A program made the translations under genes and the position numbers. 64,000 nucleotides of DNA from contig JAJDAL010000025.1 in assembly GCA_029261875.1 (NCBI GenBank), forward strand, positions 155,127 through 219,126, given 5' to 3'. The notes under the pieces were generated by a model. That model saw only the letters and a program-made list of their open reading frames with translations, had not been told where the DNA came from and did not search any database. This stretch comes from Deltaproteobacteria bacterium (GTDB lineage: Bacteria > Myxococcota_A > UBA9160 > JAJDAL01). Positions 15,550 through 24,181 of this stretch are shown here, piece by piece; the first letter of the stretch is position 1; every line of letters starts with the position of its first letter.

Positions 15550-16665
15550 CTAACCCGTGTGACCCGCGAGGCAGTGCGCCACCGCGTCGACGGTTTCCGG
15601 GGGCATCTCGGGATAAAGGGGCAGGCTCAGGCAGCGTCGTGCCCAATCCTCGGCCACCGGGAAGGATCCGGCCTCGTAACCCAGGTGGCGGTGGGATCGC
15701 AATTCGTGAACCGCAAAGGGGTAATGGATTCCGGCGCCGTAGCCCGCGGCTTGCAGTGCTTCGAGGGCGCGGTTTCGTTCGCCCGTGCGCACGACGTAGA
15801 GGTGATGGACCGATCCCGCGCGGGTCTGCGTGAGCTCGATTCCGGGAATCCCGCCGAGGGCGTGGTCGTAGGCGCGGGCCAGTTCCGCGCGGCGCGCGTT
15901 CCAAGCGTCGAGGTGCGGAAGTTTGACCCCCAAGATCGCCGCTTGGAGCGTGTCGAGTCGGCTGTTGAGCGCGGACTCTTCGTGGTGGTATTTCTCGCGC
16001 GACCCCCAATTGCGGAGCATTCGCAGGCGATCCGCAAGGTCGTCTCGATCCGTGACCACCATGCCCCCGTCGCCGAAACAACCGAGGTTCTTGGCGGGAT
16101 AGAAGCTGAAACAACCCAGGTCGCCCAAGGAACCCGCGCGCCGATCTCCAAAGCGTGCGCCGTGGGCCTGGGCGGCGTCTTCGATCACGGCGAGGGAATG
16201 TTGCTTTGCGATTTCGCGCAGTGCATCCATGGGGGCGCACTGGCCGTACAGGTGAACCGGCAGGATGGCGCGCGTTTTCGGCGTGACCGAAGCCTCGATC
16301 CGACTCGGATCCAGCAGGCCGGACTTCGCTTCCACGTCGACCAGGACCGGCTTTGCACCGGCGAGCTCGATTCCCAGCGCCGTGCCCACGAACGTGTGAG
16401 CGGGCATGATGACTTCGTCTCCGGGGCCGATGTCGAGCGCTCGGCACGCGAGTTGGAGGGCATCGGTACCGCTTCCACAGCCCACCGCATGTCGAGATCC
16501 ACAATATTGGGCAAAGTCGCGTTCGAATTGGGCGAGGGCAGAACCGAGAATGAAGTCCCCGGCCTCACAAACCTGGCGCATGGCGCCCAGAATCTCGGGT
16601 TCTAGACCGCGAAATTGAGCTTTCAGATCGACGAGGGGAATTTTCGCAGCCGGCGGTTTCTTCAT
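15550..16665 (-). CDS. DegT/DnrJ/EryC1-family sugar aminotransferase (WbpE-like)
   Basis: This 371-residue PLP aminotransferase of the sugar-nucleotide type has IPLVDLKAQ at the start, GCGSGTDAL for phosphate binding, PAHTFVGTAL, VIEDAAQAHGA (Asp pairing with the PLP nitrogen) and the Schiff-base lysine in FSFYPAKNLGCFGDGG. The end has HYPFAVHE, typical of the family. It would convert a 3- or 4-keto nucleotide sugar to an amino sugar using glutamate. It is the first gene of a minus-strand operon with the Gfo/Idh partner directly downstream. The ATG at 16665 has a perfect TATAAT 24-29 bases upstream on the minus strand. The sugar product probably feeds the membrane glycosyltransferases that follow. 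Confidence 0.88.
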   Translation of the reverse strand: MKKPPAAKIPLVDLKAQFRGLEPEILGAMRQVCEAGDFILGSALAQFERDFAQYCGSRHAVGCGSGTDALQLACRALDIGPGDEVIMPAHTFVGTALGIELAGAKPVLVDVEAKSGLLDPSRIEASVTPKTRAILPVHLYGQCAPMDALREIAKQHSLAVIEDAAQAHGARFGDRRAGSLGDLGCFSFYPAKNLGCFGDGGMVVTDRDDLADRLRMLRNWGSREKYHHEESALNSRLDTLQAAILGVKLPHLDAWNARRAELARAYDHALGGIPGIELTQTRAGSVHHLYVVRTGERNRALEALQAAGYGAGIHYPFAVHELRSHRHLGYEAGSFPVAEDWARRCLSLPLYPEMPPETVDAVAHCLAGHTG

Positions 16666-16673
16666 CTTCGCTC

Positions 16674-16702
16674 TTGGTGTGGAGTCGGATTATAGCTATA
16701 GA
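16674..16702. promoter_or_regulatory. Overlapping divergent promoters
   Basis: On the minus strand, TATAAT (16694-16689) is a perfect -10 for the aminotransferase operon. On the plus strand, TTGGTG (16674-16679), a 17-base spacer and TATAGA (16697-16702) form a promoter whose start point would be near 16709, just at the GTG at 16710. The two -10 regions interlock, so the promoters should compete. Confidence 0.5.
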
Positions 16703-16709
16703 AAACGGC

Positions 16710-18245
16710 GTGAAAGCAGGCCCCGGCGCACCGCTTCTCGCACTGCGTTCGACGTCCCTGCCTTTCTGGGTCCTGGCCGTTTCCTATCTCGTCCTTTGTT
16801 TCCTGCTGGTGGAACCGGAATGGCGGCCCGAATGGGACAGTGCGATCTACCTCCTGACCGCGGAAGCGCTGTCCGAAGGCCACGGATACACCTATCTCGG
16901 TCGTCCCTTCCTGCTTCGCCCCCCCGGCCTATCGGCGGTCCTGACGTTCTTCCACAGTGAGAGCGGATTCTCCCACGTCGCGCTCAATCGCGCCGTAGCC
17001 CTTTGTGCCGTGCTTGCGACGCTGAGCCTTTATGCGCTGATGCGAGCTTGCTGCGGAGTGAGGTTCTCCGCCAGCGTGGCGCTGTTGTTCGGGACCAGTT
17101 CCCTCGCGATCGGTCGCCTCAATTGGGTGTTGTCGGAGTTTCCCTTCCTCCTGTTGTTCTTCGCTGGGCTCGCCGCGCTGGAAGTCGCCAGCCGTCCCGG
17201 ACGGCGGTCCGTCCTCCCGGTCGCCCTCGGAATCCTGGCTCTCAGCTTGGCGGTTTACGTGCGAAGTGCGGCGCTGCTCGCCATTCCGGGTCTCGTGCTG
17301 CTGGGCTGCTGGCGGGCCCGCAGCATTCGGGGGGCTTTACCCGCCGTTCTCGTCTGCGTGCTCGCGAGTCCCTGGTTTCTCCACTCTGCGCGCGCGCAAG
17401 CGCAGCTCGAACGTCCCTCGGAACAACTTCTGCTGTCCAGCTACACGACCGCCTTGCTCCACACGGATCCCGGCGACCCCGATTCGCCCTACGTGGACGT
17501 TTCCGACGTCTTTGCGCGAGTGAAGAACAACGGTCGCAAGCTCGCAGGCGAGCTCAGTGAAACCGTGGTCGGTGTCCGAGACCCGGCCGTGGCGGCGCTC
17601 GTTCTGGCCATGGTGGGGATTGGGGCTTACGCCCGTCGGCGAAAGGGGTACACCGCTTACGACTTGTTCTCCGTACTCTACGTTGCATTGCTGCTCGTCT
17701 ACTTCACCACGCACCCGCGACTTCTGCTCCCGGTGCTGCCTTTGGTTTACTTCAACGGACTCTGGGGGATTCGCGCGCTCGCGTCCGGCGCAATGCCCGC
17801 GGGCGCCCGCACGCGCGGTGCCTTCGGGATTACGCTGATTGCCGCGTTGGCGCTGCTGACCCTCAACGCCGCGCAGCTCCGGGCGGCCGCGGACGCCGAG
17901 CAATGGCGGCTCGGCGGGACCCACCGGCTCGGGGAGGTCTGGGATGCCCAGCGTCGTGCGGCTGCGTGGCTGCGCGCCAACACGCCGCGCGACGCGATCG
18001 CAATCGCGCGAGCCGCACCCATCCTCGCCTATCTCGCAGATCGCGAAGTCGTGACGTATCGCTTCGCGCGCGCACCGGAGCTGTTTCACCGCGCGGGGGT
18101 GGAATACGCGGTTGTGGATGGTCTCGACCCATCCTCCTTTGCGGCCCTGGCGTCCGAGCGCGGCGAACTCATCCACAGCCTTTCGGGTTCGAGCCGCGTC
18201 GCGCCGATTCGGATCTTCCGAATCTCTACGCCGCAAAGGCCATGA
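16710..18245 (+). CDS. GT-C-type membrane glycosyltransferase (PMT/ArnT-like)
   Basis: This 511-residue polytopic protein has the first-loop motif RPEWDSAIYLLTAEAL followed by YLGRPFLLRPPGLS, characteristic of GT39/ArnT-like GT-C enzymes. About ten helices follow and then a soluble C-terminal domain of about 130 residues (from LGEVWDAQRRAAAWL). The frame is open further 5', with TTG 16674 and GTG 16677. Those codons lie in a likely -35 box, and the promoter's predicted start point is next to GTG 16710, which suggests that GTG as a leaderless start. It is divergent from the aminotransferase operon and overlaps the convergent gene at its 3' end by 20 bases. Probable role: periplasmic transfer of a lipid-linked sugar; substrate unknown. 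Confidence 0.75.
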   Translation: MKAGPGAPLLALRSTSLPFWVLAVSYLVLCFLLVEPEWRPEWDSAIYLLTAEALSEGHGYTYLGRPFLLRPPGLSAVLTFFHSESGFSHVALNRAVALCAVLATLSLYALMRACCGVRFSASVALLFGTSSLAIGRLNWVLSEFPFLLLFFAGLAALEVASRPGRRSVLPVALGILALSLAVYVRSAALLAIPGLVLLGCWRARSIRGALPAVLVCVLASPWFLHSARAQAQLERPSEQLLLSSYTTALLHTDPGDPDSPYVDVSDVFARVKNNGRKLAGELSETVVGVRDPAVAALVLAMVGIGAYARRRKGYTAYDLFSVLYVALLLVYFTTHPRLLLPVLPLVYFNGLWGIRALASGAMPAGARTRGAFGITLIAALALLTLNAAQLRAAADAEQWRLGGTHRLGEVWDAQRRAAAWLRANTPRDAIAIARAAPILAYLADREVVTYRFARAPELFHRAGVEYAVVDGLDPSSFAALASERGELIHSLSGSSRVAPIRIFRISTPQRP

Positions 18246-20196
18246 CGATCGCCCCCACCAGCGTCGCGAACCAAGCCCAGAACCCGATTTGCAGTGCCCG
18301 GGAGCGCGACGCCAGGAAGTCGTCGATGACCTCGAATCCCCGCGCGCCGACAATGGCCAGGGGAACCAGCGCGCACAATCCGTAGAAGGCCTTCGCTTGT
18401 CCGTAGAAGGGAAAGCGCAGGCTCGCGAACAGCACCGCGAAGCCCACGCTGGCCAGACAACTCGCCATCAGGGAAAGCGCCACACGCAAACGCAGGTCCG
18501 CGCCCGCGAGGGCGGCACGGACGCTGGAGAAACTTCCCACGATCGCGATTCCCCAGCAGGGCAACGCGAGCAGAACCGTGGCCGACATGGCGTCGTAGTT
18601 CCAGGCGTCCGGGCGGTGGACGAGATTCTTGAGTCCCGCCGCGTAGGCGTCGGCAAAGAACGAAGCGTAGATGCCATCCCAGAAAGAACGGAATCCGGAG
18701 AAGTAGGGGTATTGGAGCGCCTCCCCGAAACTCGTGTAGTAGGCCGCCGTGTGGAAGCCGGGCTGCATCCACCAGACTTTGGACCCGGGCAACGTCGTGT
18801 TCCAAACCCAGGGATCGCCGTAGTGGAGCCAGTTGCGTACATAGAACCAGCCCGCGATCGCAAAGGCGATGCCGAGCATTGCGCTGGTCTGGGCCAACGC
18901 GTGGCCGAACCCGCGCCCGTGGATGCGCCAAACGCTGATCGCGACCGCGACGCCGATCCACGGCAGGAAAAACCACCCGGTGTATTCCGAAAGCAGTGCG
19001 CCTCCCGCGGCCAGCCCGATTCCGAGCAGCGCGGACGCCCGCAAGGGGCGCGCATAGATGGCGCGCACCGCCAGATAGAGGGCGAGACTCGTCCAGAAGG
19101 TCTGGAAGCTCTTGTTCGAGAAATAGGTCGCGATGTAGAGGTGCATGGGCGCGAGTCCGCAGATCAACACGCAGACCGCCGTGGGAATCGGTCGGCGTTC
19201 GAAGAGCGTTCGGGCCGTGAGGTACGCGATCGCGACGGTTCCCATGCCCGACGCGTAGGGGATGAAGCGATAGGCGATGCGTTCCGCGATCCCGCCGGTT
19301 TCCGGTTCGAAGATCCCCGCCAGGGCGCCGACGGCGGCATAGAAGAGCGGCGGGTGGCCCATCTCCCACCCTTGATGGGCGAGGGGGAGTTGCCGGTTTT
19401 CGAGCAGGAATCGCACGTAGTCGAGGTGCGCCACCACGTCGAACCCCATGACCAGGGGAATCGCGAGCGCTTTGGTGAGGAACAGATCGATCCAAAGCAA
19501 CGCGACCGCCGCCAGGCAGAGATGCGGCAACCGGTCGAGCGACGCTGAAGGGTCGAACTCGCGCGCCGCCAATAGAACGACGACGGCCAGGGCGAAGAAG
19601 CCGAGCAACATCTTCCACTGCCCAAGCGCGCCGTCGACCGGACCCGGAACGGTGGTTGCGTTGGGGTGGCGCCGGGTGTCGTCTGCAAGGATTGCGGGGC
19701 GCGGGGCCAATGCCGCGCTCGATACGCGCCACATCGCGTCCGTCGCAATTTCTACGCCGGCGCCCGACAGCTTCAATCGCAGCAGGGGGGGGCCGCGCGG
19801 GTTTTGAACGCGGACCCGCAACAGGTTCCGACCGGGGCGCAGGGGCGCCGAAACCCGGTGTCGCTGTTTCCAGTCCGTGCGCGTCGCCGGCGCGTCGAAT
19901 ATCACTTCGCCGTTCACGCGTAACTCGACGCCCCGCAACGCCTCGATTTCGAACGCCGCGAGGCCTCCCTGGGGACTTTCGAACGTGCGGCTGAAATCCG
20001 CGCTCAGCGGACGCTCGAGATCCGATCCGATCAGGTCCGTCGAGGGCGCGAGGGGCAGGGCGATCCAAGCGCGGTCCGCCGCGTCGAACAGGAAGGGAAC
20101 GTCTGGCGCGCGGACGACGGAAACCACGAGGATTCCAGCGACCCCCAGGACCATCCCAAGCGCGGCCAGTCTTTGGAGCGCGGTCAGTCTTCCCAA
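18226..20196 (-). CDS. GT-C-type membrane glycosyltransferase with N-terminal beta-sandwich
   Basis: This 656-residue protein starts at TTG 20196, with AGGAG 9 bases upstream. After one N-terminal helix, residues about 60-150 form a beta-sandwich module resembling a ligand-binding PA14/GBD-like fold (VELRVNGEVIFDAP, PLRPGRNLLRVRVQN). A second helix follows, then a GT-C core with DVVAHLDYVRFLL and EMGHPPLFYAAVGAL, and about nine helices. The acidic and His-Pro residues in the first big loop fit polyprenyl-phosphate sugar transferases. It ends convergently with the preceding plus-strand gene. Only 35 bases separate it from the divergent TMTC-like gene, so both share a control region. Donor and acceptor unknown. 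Confidence 0.72.
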   Translation of the reverse strand: MGRLTALQRLAALGMVLGVAGILVVSVVRAPDVPFLFDAADRAWIALPLAPSTDLIGSDLERPLSADFSRTFESPQGGLAAFEIEALRGVELRVNGEVIFDAPATRTDWKQRHRVSAPLRPGRNLLRVRVQNPRGPPLLRLKLSGAGVEIATDAMWRVSSAALAPRPAILADDTRRHPNATTVPGPVDGALGQWKMLLGFFALAVVVLLAAREFDPSASLDRLPHLCLAAVALLWIDLFLTKALAIPLVMGFDVVAHLDYVRFLLENRQLPLAHQGWEMGHPPLFYAAVGALAGIFEPETGGIAERIAYRFIPYASGMGTVAIAYLTARTLFERRPIPTAVCVLICGLAPMHLYIATYFSNKSFQTFWTSLALYLAVRAIYARPLRASALLGIGLAAGGALLSEYTGWFFLPWIGVAVAISVWRIHGRGFGHALAQTSAMLGIAFAIAGWFYVRNWLHYGDPWVWNTTLPGSKVWWMQPGFHTAAYYTSFGEALQYPYFSGFRSFWDGIYASFFADAYAAGLKNLVHRPDAWNYDAMSATVLLALPCWGIAIVGSFSSVRAALAGADLRLRVALSLMASCLASVGFAVLFASLRFPFYGQAKAFYGLCALVPLAIVGARGFEVIDDFLASRSRALQIGFWAWFATLVGAIVMAFAA

Positions 20197-20231
20197 CGGC
20201 GCCGACTCCTTTGAATCGATAAGCTCGGCGC

Positions 20232-21896
20232 GTGCCCGGCAACCCTTCCAGATCGACTTCGACCCGCTCCTGGATGGACGGAAGCGCTGGCCGCGCGGGC
20301 CTGCTCGCCCTGTTCATCGCGGCGGGTTTCGCCGCCTACGCGCAAGCGATGGACGGAAGCTTTCTTTCGGATGACGAGCACTACGTCCAGAAGAACACCT
20401 ATATCCAGGAATTGACCCCCGGGAATCTTATCGAGATTCTCAATCCTTGGGGGGTGGTACCCCGGATCGTCGAGAACTACGCGCCGGTCCATTTGCTGTT
20501 GCACGCCGTCGCGTGGCAGATGTTCGGCGAAGACGTTCGCGGCCACCACGCGGTCAACGTGGTCTTCCACGCGCTGGCGTCCTGGTTGTTGGTGTTGTTG
20601 TTCCGCCGCGTGGGGATCGGAGTCGTGCCTGCCCTCTTGGCGGGAGCGATCTTCCTCCTGCATCCCGCCAACGTCGAGGCGGTGGCCTGGATCTCGCAGC
20701 TCAAGTCCTCGTCGGCCCTGGTCTTGTCGCTGGGGGCGCTCTTGCTCTACACGACCCGTCCGGGCTGGGCCACGCTGTTGTTTGCACTGGCGCTCCTCGC
20801 CAAACCCCCAGCGGTGTTCGCGATCCCGGTTGCGTTCCTGATGAGTTGGGTGCGGAGCGAAAGCGCGCAAACGCCAGCGCGCTACGGCTGGCTCCTGGGT
20901 TGGGTGGGTGTCTTTGCGGCGTTTGCCTGGGTCGAGTTCGGAGCCTTCTCCGACACCGCGGGAAATGCGCCGCAGATCTATCCGGACCCCTGGGTCCAAG
21001 CGCGCAGCGCGGTCGCGATCGGCCTGCGCTATCTCGTCATGGCGACCACGGGGTTCGGCATTTCCGCGTTCCACGAACCCGCGCCCGTGACCTCGAACGC
21101 GGATCCCTGGTTTCTCGCCGCGCTCGTCGTGCTGGCGCTGCTCGCCATTCGCTTGTTCGTAACGCTCCGAGCGCGTCGCATGGAAGTGGTCTTCTGGGTG
21201 TGGGCTGCGGCCTCCTTCGCGCCCATCTCCAATGTGATCCCGCTGCCGTTTCCGCTGGCGGACCGCTACCTCTACTTCATTCTGCCGGGACTGCTCGGGG
21301 CGCTCATCCTGATGGGCACGACGTTCTTGCCTCGCCTCGGCGCGTCGCGCCGCGGCGTCGAGATCGCGTTGTTGGTGGGGAGCGTCGCATTGCTCACCTC
21401 GTTCGGATGGAGGAGTTACGAACGCGCGCGAATCTGGCGTACGCCCTCCCTCGTGATGGCGGACGCGGAACGAAATTATCCCGAGGGAACCGCGGCCAAC
21501 ACGAGGGCGGCCAAGCGTTGGGCCCAGGCGGGGGACGTCGACCGGACCGTCGCGCACCTGCGCGCCGCCTACGCGCGCGGCTACAACCGGATCGACCATT
21601 TGATCCAAGAGCCCGCCTACGCGCCCATGCGCGGCGACCCGCGCTTCCAGGCCCTGTTGGTGGAAATCGCGACGGATCTGCTCACGTTTCTCAGTCAGCG
21701 CGAAGAACCCGCCCAGCAGGAGCTGCTCGTCATGGCGCTGGCCCGCCACATCCGCGGAGAAACCCCGGAGGCGATCGAATTGCTCGAACGAGCCCTCGCC
21801 CTGGGCGGTCCCCGCACGGAAACGGTGCAACAAAACCTGGACGAGTTGCGGCGCGTCGAACGCATGCGGGCCCGCGTGCGGGGCGATTCCCGCTAG
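20232..21896 (+). CDS. TMTC-like membrane TPR protein (putative O-glycosyltransferase)
   Basis: This 554-residue protein resembles the DUF1736/TMTC family of membrane O-mannosyltransferases that carry TPRs. The first loop has FLSDDEHYVQKNTYIQ with paired acidic residues. Other family features are HHAVNVVFHALASWLL, LLHPANVEAVAWIS, ALLAKPPAVF and PLPFPLADRYLYFILPG, with about ten helices. The C-terminal 120 residues are helical and TPR-like (AKRWAQAGDVDRTVAHLRAA, LARHIRGETPEAIELLERAL). GTG 20232 is the longest start; ATG 20274 is an in-frame alternative just before the first helix, and neither has a clear ribosome-binding site. A role in protein or glycan O-glycosylation is inferred from the family and the neighbourhood. 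Confidence 0.75.
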   Translation: MPGNPSRSTSTRSWMDGSAGRAGLLALFIAAGFAAYAQAMDGSFLSDDEHYVQKNTYIQELTPGNLIEILNPWGVVPRIVENYAPVHLLLHAVAWQMFGEDVRGHHAVNVVFHALASWLLVLLFRRVGIGVVPALLAGAIFLLHPANVEAVAWISQLKSSSALVLSLGALLLYTTRPGWATLLFALALLAKPPAVFAIPVAFLMSWVRSESAQTPARYGWLLGWVGVFAAFAWVEFGAFSDTAGNAPQIYPDPWVQARSAVAIGLRYLVMATTGFGISAFHEPAPVTSNADPWFLAALVVLALLAIRLFVTLRARRMEVVFWVWAAASFAPISNVIPLPFPLADRYLYFILPGLLGALILMGTTFLPRLGASRRGVEIALLVGSVALLTSFGWRSYERARIWRTPSLVMADAERNYPEGTAANTRAAKRWAQAGDVDRTVAHLRAAYARGYNRIDHLIQEPAYAPMRGDPRFQALLVEIATDLLTFLSQREEPAQQELLVMALARHIRGETPEAIELLERALALGGPRTETVQQNLDELRRVERMRARVRGDSR

Positions 21897-21908
21897 CGCG
21901 CCTTCCGC

Positions 21909-23015
21909 CTAGCTGCGACGAAGAGAAGATTCGAGTGCGGAAACCCGGCGATGGCGTTCGAAAGCGAGCTCGATCAGGCGGTCGAGAATTTCCGCGTAGG
22001 TCTTGCCCGAGGCGATCCACATGCGGGGAAACATCGAAATCTTGGTAAAGCCCGGCAGGCTGTTGACCTCGTTGATGAAGATCTCCCCACTCGTGCGATC
22101 CATCAGGAAATCGACGCGCGCCATTCCATCGCCTTCCAGGAAGCGGAACGCATCGAGGGCGAGCTTGCGCAGGTTTTTCGATTCGGCGTCGCTCACCGGT
22201 GCCGGGATGAGGAGTTCGCTGCCTTCTTCCTCGTACTTGGCCCGGTAATCGTAGAATTCCCGGTGACTGCGAATTTCACCGGGGATCGAGGCTTCCGGCG
22301 GGTCGCCGCCGAGCACCGCGACTTCGATCTCTCGCGCATCGATGGCGCGTTCCACGAGAATCTTCGTGTCGTAGCGCGCGGCTTCGGAAAGGGCTGGAGC
22401 GAGTTCTTCGGCGGTCTTCACCTTGCTGATCCCCACCGAAGAACCCACGGCATTGGGCTTCACGAACACCGGCAGGTCGAATTCCTTGAGGATGCGTTCG
22501 CAGGTTCCACGGGGATCGTTGCGGCTGGCTTGGCCGTCGAGTGCGACCCAGGGAACGACGGCGATTCCTTCGGCGCGCAGCAGGCGCTTGGTGACGTCTT
22601 TGTCCATTTGCAGGGAGGAACCCAACACGCCGGATCCCACGTAGGGGAGGCCACTGAGTTCGAACAGGCTCTGAAGCTTGCCGTCTTCTCCGCCAGTTCC
22701 GTGGACGATGGGGAGAAACACGTCGACGGCGATCCGCTCGTCGTCTTCTCCCACCAGGGGGGACGCGCCCGGCACCGCATCGAAGCGCAGTACTTCGCCG
22801 TGGACGGCTTCATCGAGGGGCAGGGAATCTTCGCCGGCATGCCAGCGCCCGTAGTGATCGATCGCGATGGGGATGACGTCGTAGCGCTCGGGGTCGAGGG
22901 CTTCGAGCATGCAGGTCGCGGATTGAACCGAGACTTCGTGTTCTACGGATCGACCGCCAAATACCAGTGCGACGCGCGGCTTGCCAGAACGAGTGGTTTC
23001 CGTCGATTTCGTCAT
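21909..23015 (-). CDS. ddl: D-alanine--D-alanine ligase
   Basis: This 368-residue ATP-grasp enzyme joins two D-alanines for peptidoglycan precursor synthesis in the cytoplasm. Recognisable elements are VALVFGGRSVEHEVS at the N-terminus, FLPIVHGTGGEDG (omega-loop region), MDKDVTKRLLRAEGI, FVKPNAVGSSVGISKV for ATP binding, and the C-terminal metal site MARVDFLMD and FINEVNSLPGFT. The length is normal for Ddl. The ATG at 23015 is chosen because a GGGGAGG lies just upstream. The upstream extension is poor coding sequence. No other cell-wall genes are adjacent, so it appears to be transcribed alone. Confidence 0.95.
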   Translation of the reverse strand: MTKSTETTRSGKPRVALVFGGRSVEHEVSVQSATCMLEALDPERYDVIPIAIDHYGRWHAGEDSLPLDEAVHGEVLRFDAVPGASPLVGEDDERIAVDVFLPIVHGTGGEDGKLQSLFELSGLPYVGSGVLGSSLQMDKDVTKRLLRAEGIAVVPWVALDGQASRNDPRGTCERILKEFDLPVFVKPNAVGSSVGISKVKTAEELAPALSEAARYDTKILVERAIDAREIEVAVLGGDPPEASIPGEIRSHREFYDYRAKYEEEGSELLIPAPVSDAESKNLRKLALDAFRFLEGDGMARVDFLMDRTSGEIFINEVNSLPGFTKISMFPRMWIASGKTYAEILDRLIELAFERHRRVSALESSLRRS

Positions 23016-23128
23016 GATCCGCCTCCCCCATGAGCGGAATCCCAGGGTAGCAAGCCGCGCGCCTTGACCCCTATGGGCACCCGACATAGCCTGGGCCGCG
23101 CGGATTCGGGCGGGGGCGAAGGGAAACC

Positions 23129-24181
23129 ATGATCGGGCGGATCGAGTGCAAAGGGGCGCCGCGCGACCTGGGGTTCGACCAGGGAAGCGCCCTGCGGGAT
23201 TCCGTTCGCGAAGAGCTCAAGATCGTCGAGCGCGAAACCGTCGGGGGACGCTTCGGCTGGCTGCGGCTCTCGCGCCGGCGGGCCGCCCGTCGGCGGGTGG
23301 CGACGGTGGAGCGGGACCTGTTGCGTTTCTTTCCCCAGCAAGCGGACCGCCTGGCCGGAATGGCGGCGGGAGTGCGCTGTTCGCGCAAGCGCTTGGTCGG
23401 ACCGCTGGTGCGCGAATTCTCCGACGGAACCGAGACGGGACTTCGGGTCACGGGCGGTTTGCTCCTCGCCGTGGACCCGAAGCGAGGTCCCGGCCACCCG
23501 CTGCTCGGCGGAACCGTGGATCTTTCTGCGAAACGCTCGATGCTGCTCGCGCTGCGCCACAGTCAACCCGATCACGGCATGGCCTCGATCGAATTGGTCC
23601 TGCCCTGGATGGCCTCGGGTCTCGCGGGCGTGAACGAAGCGGGCTTTGGGATCGCGGTGGCGTCGGGGCCCTCGACGGATTTGCACCAGCAGGTTTGCGC
23701 GGCATCGGGAATCCATTTGTTGCAGGACTGCTTGCAGAGCTGCGACGGGGTCGAAAAGGCCATCGAATGGTGCAGCAAGCGTCCGGCCGGCGGCGTGGTT
23801 TCGCTGCTGTTCGCGGACGCTTCGGGCGAGGTTGCGGGGATCGTGATCAAGGGCGATCGGCGTACGGTCTTGCGCCCGGATTCGGGACTCCTGGTTGGCC
23901 TCTCCCATCCCGACCGACGCAGGACCCTCGAGATCGCCTGTCGGGATCGCCCGGCGTTGAACGTCGAGCAATTGCACAGCGTGTTCAGCACGCACTCCGA
24001 GGGGGGCGTCCAGGTGCGCTCCGGATCCGTGTGTCGGCACGGCGGGCCCACGGAAACCCAGGCCAGTTTCTACGTCGATGTCGAAAAACGCGAATTGACG
24101 CTCCTGGAGGGGCGCCCCTGCGAAACCGACCTGGCCCAGAAGCAAACCTTCGGATTGGCGGTTTCAGAAAGCGCCGGGTGA
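23129..24181 (+). CDS. C45 acyltransferase/Ntn-hydrolase-like protein, nucleophile missing
   Basis: This 350-residue protein resembles the C45 family (acyl-CoA:6-aminopenicillanate acyltransferase type, Ntn-hydrolase fold). The N-terminal helix region reads GAPRDLGFDQGSALRDSV, like the family's helical prodomain. The core has LLGGTVDLS in place of the usual GRN-D segment and GLAGVNEAGFGIAV, a strong family match. The self-processing cysteine expected about 30 residues before the GG-D segment is not there: the region reads TGLRVTGGLLLAVD. The usual autocatalytic cleavage and N-terminal nucleophile therefore appear absent. It may be a non-catalytic homolog or use another residue. It overlaps the convergent LOG gene by 18 bases. 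Confidence 0.6.
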   Translation: MIGRIECKGAPRDLGFDQGSALRDSVREELKIVERETVGGRFGWLRLSRRRAARRRVATVERDLLRFFPQQADRLAGMAAGVRCSRKRLVGPLVREFSDGTETGLRVTGGLLLAVDPKRGPGHPLLGGTVDLSAKRSMLLALRHSQPDHGMASIELVLPWMASGLAGVNEAGFGIAVASGPSTDLHQQVCAASGIHLLQDCLQSCDGVEKAIEWCSKRPAGGVVSLLFADASGEVAGIVIKGDRRTVLRPDSGLLVGLSHPDRRRTLEIACRDRPALNVEQLHSVFSTHSEGGVQVRSGSVCRHGGPTETQASFYVDVEKRELTLLEGRPCETDLAQKQTFGLAVSESAG

